From NCBI GenBank assembly GCA_903825285.1, contig CAIJZY010000038.1, forward strand, positions 62,001 through 126,000: 64,000 nt of DNA, in the 5' to 3' direction. Positions 7,677-15,201 of the stretch are shown here, piece after piece. The stretch's first letter is position 1. Each line of letters opens with the position of its first letter. The position numbers were made by a program, and so were the translations under genes. This DNA is from an uncultured Opitutia bacterium (GTDB taxonomy: Bacteria; Verrucomicrobiota; Verrucomicrobiia; Opitutales; Opitutaceae). A model generated the notes under the pieces. The model was not told where the DNA came from. It was given only the letters and a program-made list of their open reading frames with translations, and made no database searches.

Positions 7677-9593
7677 CTATTTGCCCAGGCCGGCGCTGAG
7701 GACGTCGAGGGTGCCGAGACCGACGGCGGTGGACATCAGGTAGACGCCCGACCAGCCCTGCCGCACGAGTTCCTGGATCTGCTCCGCGGCGATGTCGCGG
7801 CCGACCTTGGCCTGGTCCTCCACCGTGGCGCGGGCCGCGATGCGCTGGAGCAGCTGCTCCGGGATCACCACGCCCGGCACCTGGGCCATGCGCTGCGCGT
7901 GCTCGAGGTTCGCCAGCACCATCACCCCGACCAGGAACGCACTCTGGCCGCGGTATTTCTCCAGCGCCCGCAGCGGCGCGGGATGAAACACCGGCTGGGT
8001 CATGATGTAATCCGCGCCCGCCGCGAGCTTCTGCTCCAGCCGGCTGAACTCGCGCGGCAGGTCCGGCGCCTCCGGCTCGACGCCGGCGCCGATCGTGAAA
8101 TGGGTGTGCGGCCGAGCGTGCTTGCCGAGCGGCACGCCGCCGAAGTCCACGCCGGCATTCAGGCAGGAGTGCGTCAGCCGGATCATCCCGATCGAGTCCA
8201 GGTCGAACACCGCCGACGAACGCGGGTAGGTCGGCGACATCTTCGGCGGGTCGCCCGTGACGAAGAGCACGTTGTGGATGCGGTTATGGTGATACCCCAC
8301 GAGCCGGCTCTGGATGCCCATGAGATTCAGGTCGCGGGCGGTGAAGTGCGGGATCAGCTCAATCGGGTCGCCCGACGCGGCCGTCCAGTTGAGCCGGGAC
8401 CGGATCACCTGGATGAAATCACCCGGCGAGATCAGCGGGATGCCGCGCGAGCCGTCCGTGAAGTCCACGGCGTCCACCAGCCCGGAAGCGGCCACGGCGG
8501 CCATGAAGTCCACCTTGGACTGGAGCACGCGCTCATCCGTGCCGCGCGGCGGCAGCGCCTCGAGGCTGACGACGAACTGCCCGGATTTCAGCTTGCGCGA
8601 GAACCCGCCGTTGGCGCGCTTCGCGTCATCCCCGACCGGGATGGCGGCGGGGGCCGCGGGCACGGCCACGGCGCGGTCGCCGACGCGGCGGGACTGGAGG
8701 TAGTTGCCCATCTCCTCGATGTGGGGCGGGTGCATCTCGCAGCAGCCGCCGAGCAGCCGCACGCCGAGATCGGAGAAGGTCCGGGCCAGCTTGCCCGCGA
8801 ACTCGGGGTTGACCGAGGTCATGAGCCGGCTGCCGATGCGCTGGAAGCCGCCCGCGTTCGGCATGACCACGAGCTGCACCGCGCCGGAGCGGACCGGCGG
8901 GGCGTCCTTGGCGGCGTCCACGAACGCGCTGGCGTCCCAGGGCGCGCAGCAGTTGACGCCCGCGACGGGCACGCCGAGCAGGGCCATGCGGTTGACGAAG
9001 GCGACGGGGTCGGGCTCGAGCGGCCCGCCGTTCTCGCCGCCGTGCGGGGACATCTCGGCGATGATCGGGGGCATGCCCGGCAGCGAGTGGATCAGCGCGA
9101 TCAGCAGCTCGAGCTGCGGCTGCGAGCTGAAGGTCTCCAGCAGCAGCGCGTCCGCGCCGGCGGCCGCGAGTGTCTCGACCTGCTCGCGGTAGCAGTCCGC
9201 CACGGCGGCAGCGGTGGTGAGCGGCGTGACGGTGGGGCCGACCGAGGCCAGCACGAAGTACGGGCCCGGGTCGCCCTGCACGGCGGAGAACTTCGCGATC
9301 GCGGACCGGGCGACCTGGACGCCGCCGCGATTGAGGGCCGCGACCCGGCCGTCGAGGCCGAACGGGCGCAACTGGACCCGGTTGGCGCCGAAGGTGTTGG
9401 TCTTGAGGCAGCGCGCGCCGGCGGCGAGGTACTCGGTGTGGACCCGCTGGACGAGTTCCGGCTGGTCGACGTTGAACGCCTCGTAGACGTGGTTGGATTC
9501 CGATAGGCGGCCCGTCAGCTTGAACAGGTAGGAGCCCATCGCCCCGTCGGCCAGGAGCGGCTGGGATTTCAGCGTAGCCAGGAAGTCCGCCAT
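7677..9593 (-). CDS. Bifunctional homocysteine S-methyltransferase / 5,10-methylenetetrahydrofolate reductase
   Basis: Two-domain enzyme of methionine synthesis. The N-terminal half (about residues 1-300) is a zinc homocysteine methyltransferase: LLADGAMGSYL at the start, GVNCCAP (zinc ligand near C215) and GGCCEMHPPH (C284, C285). The C-terminal half (about 330-620) is a MetF-type flavin reductase that makes 5-methyl-THF, with VSLEALPPRG, NVLFVTGDPP and an AGADYIMTQPVF segment. The layout matches the YitJ family and the 638-residue length is normal. I placed the start at the ATG at 9593, just ahead of the conserved N-terminus. It is the last gene of the one-carbon block and gives a second MTHFR beside the one at 12330-13943. 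The methyltransferase domain lacks a B12-binding module. Confidence 0.9.
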   Translation of the reverse strand: MADFLATLKSQPLLADGAMGSYLFKLTGRLSESNHVYEAFNVDQPELVQRVHTEYLAAGARCLKTNTFGANRVQLRPFGLDGRVAALNRGGVQVARSAIAKFSAVQGDPGPYFVLASVGPTVTPLTTAAAVADCYREQVETLAAAGADALLLETFSSQPQLELLIALIHSLPGMPPIIAEMSPHGGENGGPLEPDPVAFVNRMALLGVPVAGVNCCAPWDASAFVDAAKDAPPVRSGAVQLVVMPNAGGFQRIGSRLMTSVNPEFAGKLARTFSDLGVRLLGGCCEMHPPHIEEMGNYLQSRRVGDRAVAVPAAPAAIPVGDDAKRANGGFSRKLKSGQFVVSLEALPPRGTDERVLQSKVDFMAAVAASGLVDAVDFTDGSRGIPLISPGDFIQVIRSRLNWTAASGDPIELIPHFTARDLNLMGIQSRLVGYHHNRIHNVLFVTGDPPKMSPTYPRSSAVFDLDSIGMIRLTHSCLNAGVDFGGVPLGKHARPHTHFTIGAGVEPEAPDLPREFSRLEQKLAAGADYIMTQPVFHPAPLRALEKYRGQSAFLVGVMVLANLEHAQRMAQVPGVVIPEQLLQRIAARATVEDQAKVGRDIAAEQIQELVRQGWSGVYLMSTAVGLGTLDVLSAGLGK

Positions 9594-9639
9594 AATAATG
9601 CGCCGTTCACTACGGCGGCCCCGGAGTGAAGTCAAAGGC

Positions 9640-9687
9640 GCTGCGGGTCATGCGGGAGGCCCGGGGGGCGTCCCGCGTGACCGCAGC
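9640..9687. repeat. Long intergenic hairpin between fhs and the methyltransferase/MTHFR gene
   Basis: The two flanks of this 48-base segment pair over about 16 positions (GCTGCGG...CCGCAGC outside, GCGGGA...TCCCGC inside). No run of T follows on either strand, so it does not look like an intrinsic terminator. It may stabilise or attenuate the message between the two genes. A second small hairpin (9601-9617) lies just before the downstream start codon. Confidence 0.5.
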
Positions 9688-9712
9688 CTTGGGCGCGCGG
9701 CGGAACCGGCGC

Positions 9713-11398
9713 CTAGAACAGCCCGACGATCTGGCCCTGGTCGTCGAGGTCGATGACCTCGGCGGCGGGGACCTTCGGCAGGCCGGGCATGGTCATGATC
9801 TCGCCGGTGAGGCAGACGATGAAGCCGGCGCCGGCGGAGACGTTGACCTCGCGGATCTCGACGTCGAAGCCGGTGGGGCGGCCCCGCAGGTTCGGGTCGG
9901 TCGAGAACGAGTACTGCGTCTTCGCCATGCAGATCGGGAACTTCCCGTAGCCGGACTTCTGCAGGTCCTCGAACTTCGTCTTCACGCGGGCGCTGGCGAC
10001 GATGTCCTTCGCGCCGTAGATCTTCTGCGCGATGGTGCGGACCTTCTCCCAGAGCGGGAGGTCGTCCGGGTAGAGCAGCTTGAACTGCTTGCCGGGCTTC
10101 TCCGCGACCGTGACGACCGCGCGGGCGAGCGCCTCGGCGCCGGCGCCGCCGTCGGCCCAGTGCGTGGCCGGCACGGCCTGCACGCCGAGCTTGGCGCAGC
10201 GCTGCTGGATGACGGCAAACTCCTCGTCGGTGTCGGAGGTGAAGCGGTTGATGGCGACAACGGCGGGGACGCCGTAGCTGGCGATGTTCTCGAGGTGCTT
10301 CTCGAGGTTCGCGAGGCCCTTCTCGACGGCGGCGACGTTCGGGGCCTTGAGGTCCTTCTTGTCCACGCCGCCGTGCATCTTCAGCGCGCGCACGGTGGCG
10401 ACGATGACGATGGCGTCGGGCGCCAGGCCGGCGAAGCGGCACTTGATGTCGAGGAACTTCTCGGCGCCGAGGTCGGCGCCGAAGCCCGCCTCGGTGACGG
10501 TGTACTCGCCGAGGCTGAGGGCGAGCTTGGTGGCGAGCACGCTGTTGCAGCCGTGCGCGATGTTGGCGAACGGGCCGCCGTGCACGAACGCGGGGTTGTT
10601 CTCCAGCGTCTGCACGAGGTTGGGCGCGAGGGCGTCGCGCAGCAGCACGGCCATGGCGCCGTGGGCCTTGAGGTCGGCGGCGGTGACGGGCTTCTTCTCG
10701 CGCGTGTAGCCGACGACGATCCGGCCGAGGCGCTCGCGGAGCTCCTTGAGGTCCTGCGAGAGGCAGAAGATCGCCATGACCTCGGAGGCGACCGTGATGT
10801 CGAAGCCGGATTGGCGGCAGACGCCGTTGGCCACGCCACCCATGCCGACGACGATCTCGCGCAGGGCGCGGTCGTTCATGTCCATGACGCGCTTCCAGAC
10901 GATGCGGTTCGGGTCGAGCCCGAGCGCGTTGCCGTGGGTGAGGTGGTTGTCCACCATCGCGGACAGGAGATTGTGCGCGGAGGTGATGGCGTGGAAATCG
11001 CCCGTGAAGTGGAGGTTGATGTCCTCCATCGGCATGACCTGCGCGTAGCCGCCGCCGGCCGCGCCGCCCTTGACGCCGAAGCTCGGTCCGAGCGAAGGCT
11101 CGCGGAGGCAGATGATGGCGCGCTTGCCAATGCGGTTGAGCGCGTCGCCCAGCCCGACCGTCGTGGTGGTCTTGCCCTCGCCGGCCGGCGTGGGCGAGAT
11201 CGCGGTGACGAGGACGAGGCGGCCGCGGGGCTTCGCGAGCTGCTTCTGGTAGAAGCTGAGCCCCACCTTGGCCTTGTACTTGCCGTAGTGCTCCAGGTCG
11301 TCCGGCGGGATGTTCAGCCGGGCCGCGACCTTATCGATCGGCAGCATCTTTGCCTGGTGGGCAATTTCGATGTCAGAGGGGACAATCTTGGTGGCCAT
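9713..11398 (-). CDS. fhs: Formate-tetrahydrofolate ligase
   Basis: ATP-dependent enzyme that loads formate onto tetrahydrofolate to give 10-formyl-THF, the entry step of the folate one-carbon (methyl) branch. The 561-residue product shows the family signatures [18 protein letters not shown] (P-loop, about residues 70-87), [31 protein letters not shown], and near the C-terminus [20 protein letters not shown]. Length is normal. It starts with ATG at 11398 and lies 26 bases after the AcsE-like gene, so co-transcription is likely. Paired with MetF and AcsE homologues, it completes most of a Wood-Ljungdahl-style methyl branch; a FolD protein is not in the window. Confidence 0.95.
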   Translation of the reverse strand: MATKIVPSDIEIAHQAKMLPIDKVAARLNIPPDDLEHYGKYKAKVGLSFYQKQLAKPRGRLVLVTAISPTPAGEGKTTTTVGLGDALNRIGKRAIICLREPSLGPSFGVKGGAAGGGYAQVMPMEDINLHFTGDFHAITSAHNLLSAMVDNHLTHGNALGLDPNRIVWKRVMDMNDRALREIVVGMGGVANGVCRQSGFDITVASEVMAIFCLSQDLKELRERLGRIVVGYTREKKPVTAADLKAHGAMAVLLRDALAPNLVQTLENNPAFVHGGPFANIAHGCNSVLATKLALSLGEYTVTEAGFGADLGAEKFLDIKCRFAGLAPDAIVIVATVRALKMHGGVDKKDLKAPNVAAVEKGLANLEKHLENIASYGVPAVVAINRFTSDTDEEFAVIQQRCAKLGVQAVPATHWADGGAGAEALARAVVTVAEKPGKQFKLLYPDDLPLWEKVRTIAQKIYGAKDIVASARVKTKFEDLQKSGYGKFPICMAKTQYSFSTDPNLRGRPTGFDVEIREVNVSAGAGFIVCLTGEIMTMPGLPKVPAAEVIDLDDQGQIVGLF

Positions 11399-11424
11399 GG
11401 TGGTAACGGTTTTAGGGGAAGGGG

Positions 11425-12294
11425 TCAGCTGGAGTAGTATTCCTGCACGCGCATGATGACGTCGAAGCCCTCGAGCTTCAGGCAGTCGGTCAGGCAGAGC
11501 ATGGCGGGATGATCGGGCGCCAGCACCTCGTACTTGCGCTTCACGGAGCCGATGACGTGGTCCATGCCGAGCGGCCCGGCCATGGTGAGGAACGCGCTCT
11601 CAAGCGGGCCCTTGGTGGGCGAGCCGTCGGCGCGCTTCGGCGGGAGCATCACGCTGAAATTGCTCAGGCCAACCGACATGTGGACGCCCTTCAGCGCCGG
11701 GTCGGCGTGGATGAGGTGGATCGCGCCCATCAGGCACTGGAACCGGCCGTCGGAGTCGGCGCCGATCGGCGAGATGGCCGGGTCGATGATGCAGTGGTTC
11801 ACCGGAATCCCATGCGTGCCGGCCTCGGCCACCAGCTCGCGCGCGGTCTGGTGGACCTCGGCGGCGGTGTGACAGGGCTGGCTGACGCCCTTGGCATCCA
11901 CGCGCTCGGACGCGAGGAGGATGGGCATGAACGGCATGATTTTCGTGAGCCCGAACATCTGGCGCCGCGTCTGGGCGATCGAATTCAGGACCGGCAGCAT
12001 TCCGCCGGCGCGCGCGCGGTCGTAGGCCTTGAGCCCCGCCTCGGCCATCACCGGGTCCGGCGTGTCGATCGAGAGCGGTTTGGCGGTGACGCCCTGGACC
12101 TGGCGCACCATCTCGGCGAGGAACTCGGCGGTACGCGGACCGACGTTGACGTCAATGTAGCCGGCGCCGCCGACGTCCTGGGACTTGGCGAGCTCCTTCA
12201 GGCCGACGAGGTCGTTCGCCTCGAAAAGCTTGTTGGTCGACGGAACCGAGTCGTTGATCGATTCGCCGATGATCGTGAGGTTGGGGATAGGCAT
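11425..12294 (-). CDS. Methyltetrahydrofolate:corrinoid methyltransferase, AcsE-like (pterin-binding family)
   Basis: Pterin-binding TIM-barrel protein of 289 residues. The sequence begins [13 protein letters not shown], continues with the YIDVNVGPR motif (compare ALDLNVGP in acetogen AcsE), [14 protein letters not shown], a stretch [12 protein letters not shown], and [17 protein letters not shown] (compare VLGLSNVSQN). These match the methyl-THF:corrinoid iron-sulfur protein methyltransferases rather than true dihydropteroate synthase. It would pass the methyl group of 5-methyl-THF to a corrinoid protein, or the reverse. No corrinoid partner or CO dehydrogenase/acetyl-CoA synthase gene is in the window, so the acceptor is unknown. 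It lies between the MetF-MetV gene (35 bases upstream) and fhs. Confidence 0.8.
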   Translation of the reverse strand: MPIPNLTIIGESINDSVPSTNKLFEANDLVGLKELAKSQDVGGAGYIDVNVGPRTAEFLAEMVRQVQGVTAKPLSIDTPDPVMAEAGLKAYDRARAGGMLPVLNSIAQTRRQMFGLTKIMPFMPILLASERVDAKGVSQPCHTAAEVHQTARELVAEAGTHGIPVNHCIIDPAISPIGADSDGRFQCLMGAIHLIHADPALKGVHMSVGLSNFSVMLPPKRADGSPTKGPLESAFLTMAGPLGMDHVIGSVKRKYEVLAPDHPAMLCLTDCLKLEGFDVIMRVQEYYSS

Positions 12295-12329
12295 GGGTAG
12301 AGGGTGGCGTGGAGGAGGAAGGGGCGCGA

Positions 12330-13943
12330 TCAGCTTTTCGCCTTGGGCGGGGCGGCGGGCTCAGCCGGGGCGGCGGGCGCGGCGACATGGTGGTGGTCGC
12401 GTCCGAGAAAATTGTTCGCCCAGCCCGAGGAACCCATGAGGGCGGGGTTGGCGAAGACGGCCGGGCCGTCGAGCATGTGCCGGGACTCGCCGTAGTATTT
12501 CAGCCGGTCGTAACCGCGGGCCCAGATGCAATCCTTGTCATCCAGCTCGCACCGGCCGTCGAACGAACCGCCGCACGGGCCGTTGCGCTGCGTCTTGGAG
12601 CACGAGGCGCGCGGGCAGAAGTAGCCGGTGTCCGGCAGCGAGCAGTCGCCGCAGTCCTTGCAGCCGAACATCGCGGTCTTCGACAGGTGCTCGAGCGTGT
12701 GCAGCGCCTTGAGCGTCGTGGTGTGCTCGCCCTGCTCGAGCCGCTGGTAGGTCTGCTGGACCGCCGGGAACACGCCCTTGCCCGGCGTGAACGCCAGCCC
12801 GTGCATCAGGCGCGTGAAGCGGTAGGTCAGGTTGACCTCCTTCGGCTTGGCCGGGTCGTCGAGCGATTTCAGGTACTCGGAATTGAGCCGGCCGCCGTCG
12901 CCGAGCTTGGTCTCCGGGTCCTGCTCAAACAGGTAGAACTCGCCGTCCTTCGGGTACTGGATCTCCTTGGCGAACTCCTTCCAGTCGTTCGGGCCGTAGC
13001 TCTCGGCCAAGTCGATGATCTGGGCGAAGGACTCGGCCTTGTGGATGCCGCCGAGGTAGCCGGCGGCGAAGCCGAGGCCCTTGAACACCGCGAGCTGCCG
13101 GGCGGCGAGCTCGGTGAAGAAGGCCTTCCCCTTGTCCGGGCCGGCGCCGTACTTCTCGACCTGCGCGAGGAGCGCGTCGCTCACCACGCAGCCGGGAATC
13201 TTGTTCTGGTTGAACATCCGGGCCACGACCCGGTTCAGCACGTAGACGTTGCCGACGATCGGCGCGGAGAGGTTCATCCAGTCGAGAAAGAGCCGGATTT
13301 CCTGGAATTTCCGCATGTCGTAGCCGAGCTGCGGGACCACCCAGCCCGCGCCGCACTGGAGCTTGCGGGCCAGCTTGAAGTACTGCGGCATCAGCTCGCG
13401 CTCCTGGCGCTTGAACGGCGCCACGGCGCAGCCGATGAAGAAATTGGTCTTGGGCAGCTTGTCGGTCTTGCCGTTGGGCTTGGCGACCTCGAGCCCCTCG
13501 TTCATCGAGCGCAGCATCGAGATGAGGCTCACCGAATCCAAATCGAAGACCGGCTGCGCCGGCCCGTTGAAACCCGCCGTCGGATAATCGCCCGTCAGCG
13601 CGAGCAGGTTGTTGAACCCCTCCGCCGCATACCGCCAGGCCGCCGACTCCAGCCCGTTTCGGTTGAGATCCTTGCACGTCAGATGGATGACCAGCTCCTT
13701 GCCGCGCGGCTTGAGGATGTTCGCGATCCAGTCCGCCGGGATCATCGGGTTGCCGCCGGGATTGTCCGTGATCGACACCCACGCGATGCGCGAGTCCGCC
13801 GCCAAGCCCTCGCCCAGCTCCACGAGCTTCGGCCGCTGGTCAGGCTCGGGAATGCCGCGCGTCGTCACCAACTCGGCTCCGTAAATGAACCGGTTGGAGA
13901 TCAGCATCTCGCGAAAGGAGGAATCGGGGGTAGGTTCGATCAT
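12330..13943 (-). CDS. Methylenetetrahydrofolate reductase fused to a MetV-type cysteine-rich domain
   Basis: The first 320 residues are a MetF-type TIM barrel (VSITDNPGGNPM, VIHLTCKDLNRNGLES, ALTGDYP), reducing methylene-THF to methyl-THF. From about residue 420 comes a cysteine-rich module with CKDCGDC (428-434), C443, C448, C457, C465 and C472, the pattern of the MTHFR C-terminal/MetV domain that in acetogens is a separate zinc/Fe-S subunit. The tail is Ala/Pro-rich. The fusion suggests electrons reach the flavin from a ferredoxin- or hydrogenase-type partner rather than NAD(P)H directly, but that is inference. The start (ATG at 13943) puts the protein at 537 residues; no clear ribosome-binding site is seen. 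First gene of the one-carbon block. Confidence 0.85.
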   Translation of the reverse strand: MIEPTPDSSFREMLISNRFIYGAELVTTRGIPEPDQRPKLVELGEGLAADSRIAWVSITDNPGGNPMIPADWIANILKPRGKELVIHLTCKDLNRNGLESAAWRYAAEGFNNLLALTGDYPTAGFNGPAQPVFDLDSVSLISMLRSMNEGLEVAKPNGKTDKLPKTNFFIGCAVAPFKRQERELMPQYFKLARKLQCGAGWVVPQLGYDMRKFQEIRLFLDWMNLSAPIVGNVYVLNRVVARMFNQNKIPGCVVSDALLAQVEKYGAGPDKGKAFFTELAARQLAVFKGLGFAAGYLGGIHKAESFAQIIDLAESYGPNDWKEFAKEIQYPKDGEFYLFEQDPETKLGDGGRLNSEYLKSLDDPAKPKEVNLTYRFTRLMHGLAFTPGKGVFPAVQQTYQRLEQGEHTTTLKALHTLEHLSKTAMFGCKDCGDCSLPDTGYFCPRASCSKTQRNGPCGGSFDGRCELDDKDCIWARGYDRLKYYGESRHMLDGPAVFANPALMGSSGWANNFLGRDHHHVAAPAAPAEPAAPPKAKS

Positions 13944-14260
13944 AGGTCGTGACCACGCACCGACAGCCGACCGGATCGGGGTGGAAGGCTGGGGTAAGTG
14001 ATCACGAAACCGAGGGTACAGGATGCCCCTCCGGGGGTCTTGTGTTCTGGAACGTATCTTTGGTGTTTGGGTGCAGCCTTTTTTGTCCAAATCGGAGCCG
14101 TTGAAGGATGTTTTGGTAGAACGAGTTAGGCCGTACCCAAAACGCGCTTGGCACCGTTTCAATCCGCGGACAACCAATCCGCACATACTTTCACCCAAAT
14201 TATGCAAACCGCTCGGAGCGTTATGCTTGCGGCCGCTTGGTGGCCTTTTTTACCAAAACG

Positions 14261-14280
14261 TATATTAATGATTTAATATA
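14261..14280. promoter_or_regulatory. A+T-rich 20-bp palindrome, operator or promoter candidate
   Basis: A perfect inverted repeat: TATATTAA, four bases, TTAATATA. It lies about 320 bases upstream of the MetF-MetV start codon. Such a run without G or C pairs is striking in this high-GC sequence. It could bind a dimeric regulator or form the -10 area of a promoter. Confidence 0.45.
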
Positions 14281-14348
14281 AGCCTCTTACGTATTCCAAA
14301 ATACACCGCGGATGAATACCAGGGCAAAACGACCACTGACCGGATTTT

Positions 14349-14380
14349 TCCCCGCGGAGGGCACAGATGGCCACGGATAA
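14349..14380. repeat. Degenerate intergenic repeat (CGCGGAG... family)
   Basis: Short stretch of CGCGGAGGGCACAGATGGCC type, followed by ACGGATAA, near the 3' end of the AraC-type gene. It is similar in build to the stretch at 58321-58362, both being strings of short GGA-containing units outside genes. Weak evidence. Confidence 0.3.
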
Positions 14381-14392
14381 CTGGCTGGTTGC

Positions 14393-15187
14393 CTAAACGC
14401 GGGACTTGGTTTTCCGCGCGGCGGTTTTTGGCGGCGTCGGGGCGACGGCCGGCGGGGCGGGCTGGCCTTTGCCGGCGTCGCGGTACTGCTTCGGCGTGGT
14501 TTTTTTCAGGCTCTGGAAGACGTGCGTGAAATAGCTCTGGTCGCAAAAGCCGGAATCGAGCGCGATCGCGGCGACCGTCATCTCGGTCTTCACGAGCAGC
14601 TCGCAGGCCCGCTCGATGCGCGCCTCGCGGAGCAGCTCGGTGAACGACCGGCCGGTGCGTTCCTTGAGCAGGTCGGAGAGGTTGCGCGGCGAGACCCCGA
14701 CCTGGCGGGCGACCTGCTCGCGGGTAAGGACGCCGCCGGCGCCGGCGCGGATGAGCTCGAGCGCCTTGCGCACGGGCTGTGGGACGCTCAGCGCGCGGCA
14801 GCGCTCGACCGCGTCGAAGATGCGCAGCACGGCCTCGCGCAGCCAGCGCGACAGCTGCTCGTCGTCGGTGATCGCGGCGAGCTCGGTGAGGTGGCGGTAG
14901 CGCAGCCCGAGCACCTCGGACTGCGGGGCACCGGCCTCGACCGCCGCCCGCGACATCATGACCACCAGCTCGAGCAGAAGTCCCTTGAGCAGCTCGCTGC
15001 GCTCCGCACCCGCGGCGTAGATGTGAACCAGGATGAGATTGATGATGCGCGTGGCCTGTTTGCGGTCGCCGCGCTGGATCGACGCGAGGAGGGCCGGCTC
15101 CTCGTAGAGATAAAGCTCCCGGATCCGGTCGTAGGGATGGACCGGGTTGACCGCGACCGACGGAAAATCATTGGGCGTCTGGGCCAT
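14393..15187 (-). CDS. AraC-family transcriptional regulator
   Basis: 264-residue DNA-binding regulator. The C-terminal third carries two helix-turn-helix motifs: TREQVARQVGVSPRNLSDLLKE (first helix-turn-helix) and MTVAAIALDSGFCDQSYFTHVFQ followed by TPKQYR (second, AraC signature). The N-terminal part (about residues 25-135) is an all-helical region with ALLASIQRGDRKQATRIINLIL and LVVMMSRAAVEAGA, a segment I know from regulators that also carry a PocR ligand-binding domain; the PocR domain itself is absent. The tail is Ala/Pro/Lys-rich. It starts 15 bases after the GH2 gene and is probably co-transcribed with it. Its targets could be the GH2 gene or the neighbouring one-carbon operon. Confidence 0.85.
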   Translation of the reverse strand: MAQTPNDFPSVAVNPVHPYDRIRELYLYEEPALLASIQRGDRKQATRIINLILVHIYAAGAERSELLKGLLLELVVMMSRAAVEAGAPQSEVLGLRYRHLTELAAITDDEQLSRWLREAVLRIFDAVERCRALSVPQPVRKALELIRAGAGGVLTREQVARQVGVSPRNLSDLLKERTGRSFTELLREARIERACELLVKTEMTVAAIALDSGFCDQSYFTHVFQSLKKTTPKQYRDAGKGQPAPPAVAPTPPKTAARKTKSRV

Positions 15188-15201
15188 GCGGTGCCGGGCG
15201 C

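Larger units (their letters stand above)
13944..14392. other. Intergenic region upstream of the MetF-MetV gene
   Basis: A 449-base stretch without a credible gene. Its middle is A+T-rich, in strong contrast to the genome. It should hold the promoter and a long leader for the one-carbon operon, and the 3' end region of the araC-type gene. On the mRNA strand it contains a GACCCCCGGAGGGGC hairpin (near 14025-14040) and a CGCTCGGAGCG palindrome (14210-14220). I do not recognise a known riboswitch in it. Confidence 0.6.

Noticed and set aside
11425-12294. Dihydropteroate synthase (folP)
   Set aside because: The barrel shares the pterin-binding fold, but motifs such as YIDVNVGPR and [12 protein letters not shown] fit the methyl-THF:corrinoid methyltransferase branch, and the context is one-carbon transfer.
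14153-14165. ATTGAAAC motif resembling the end of CRISPR repeats (also at 32877-32889)
   Set aside because: There is no regular array of repeats and spacers around either copy, and no cas gene in the window.
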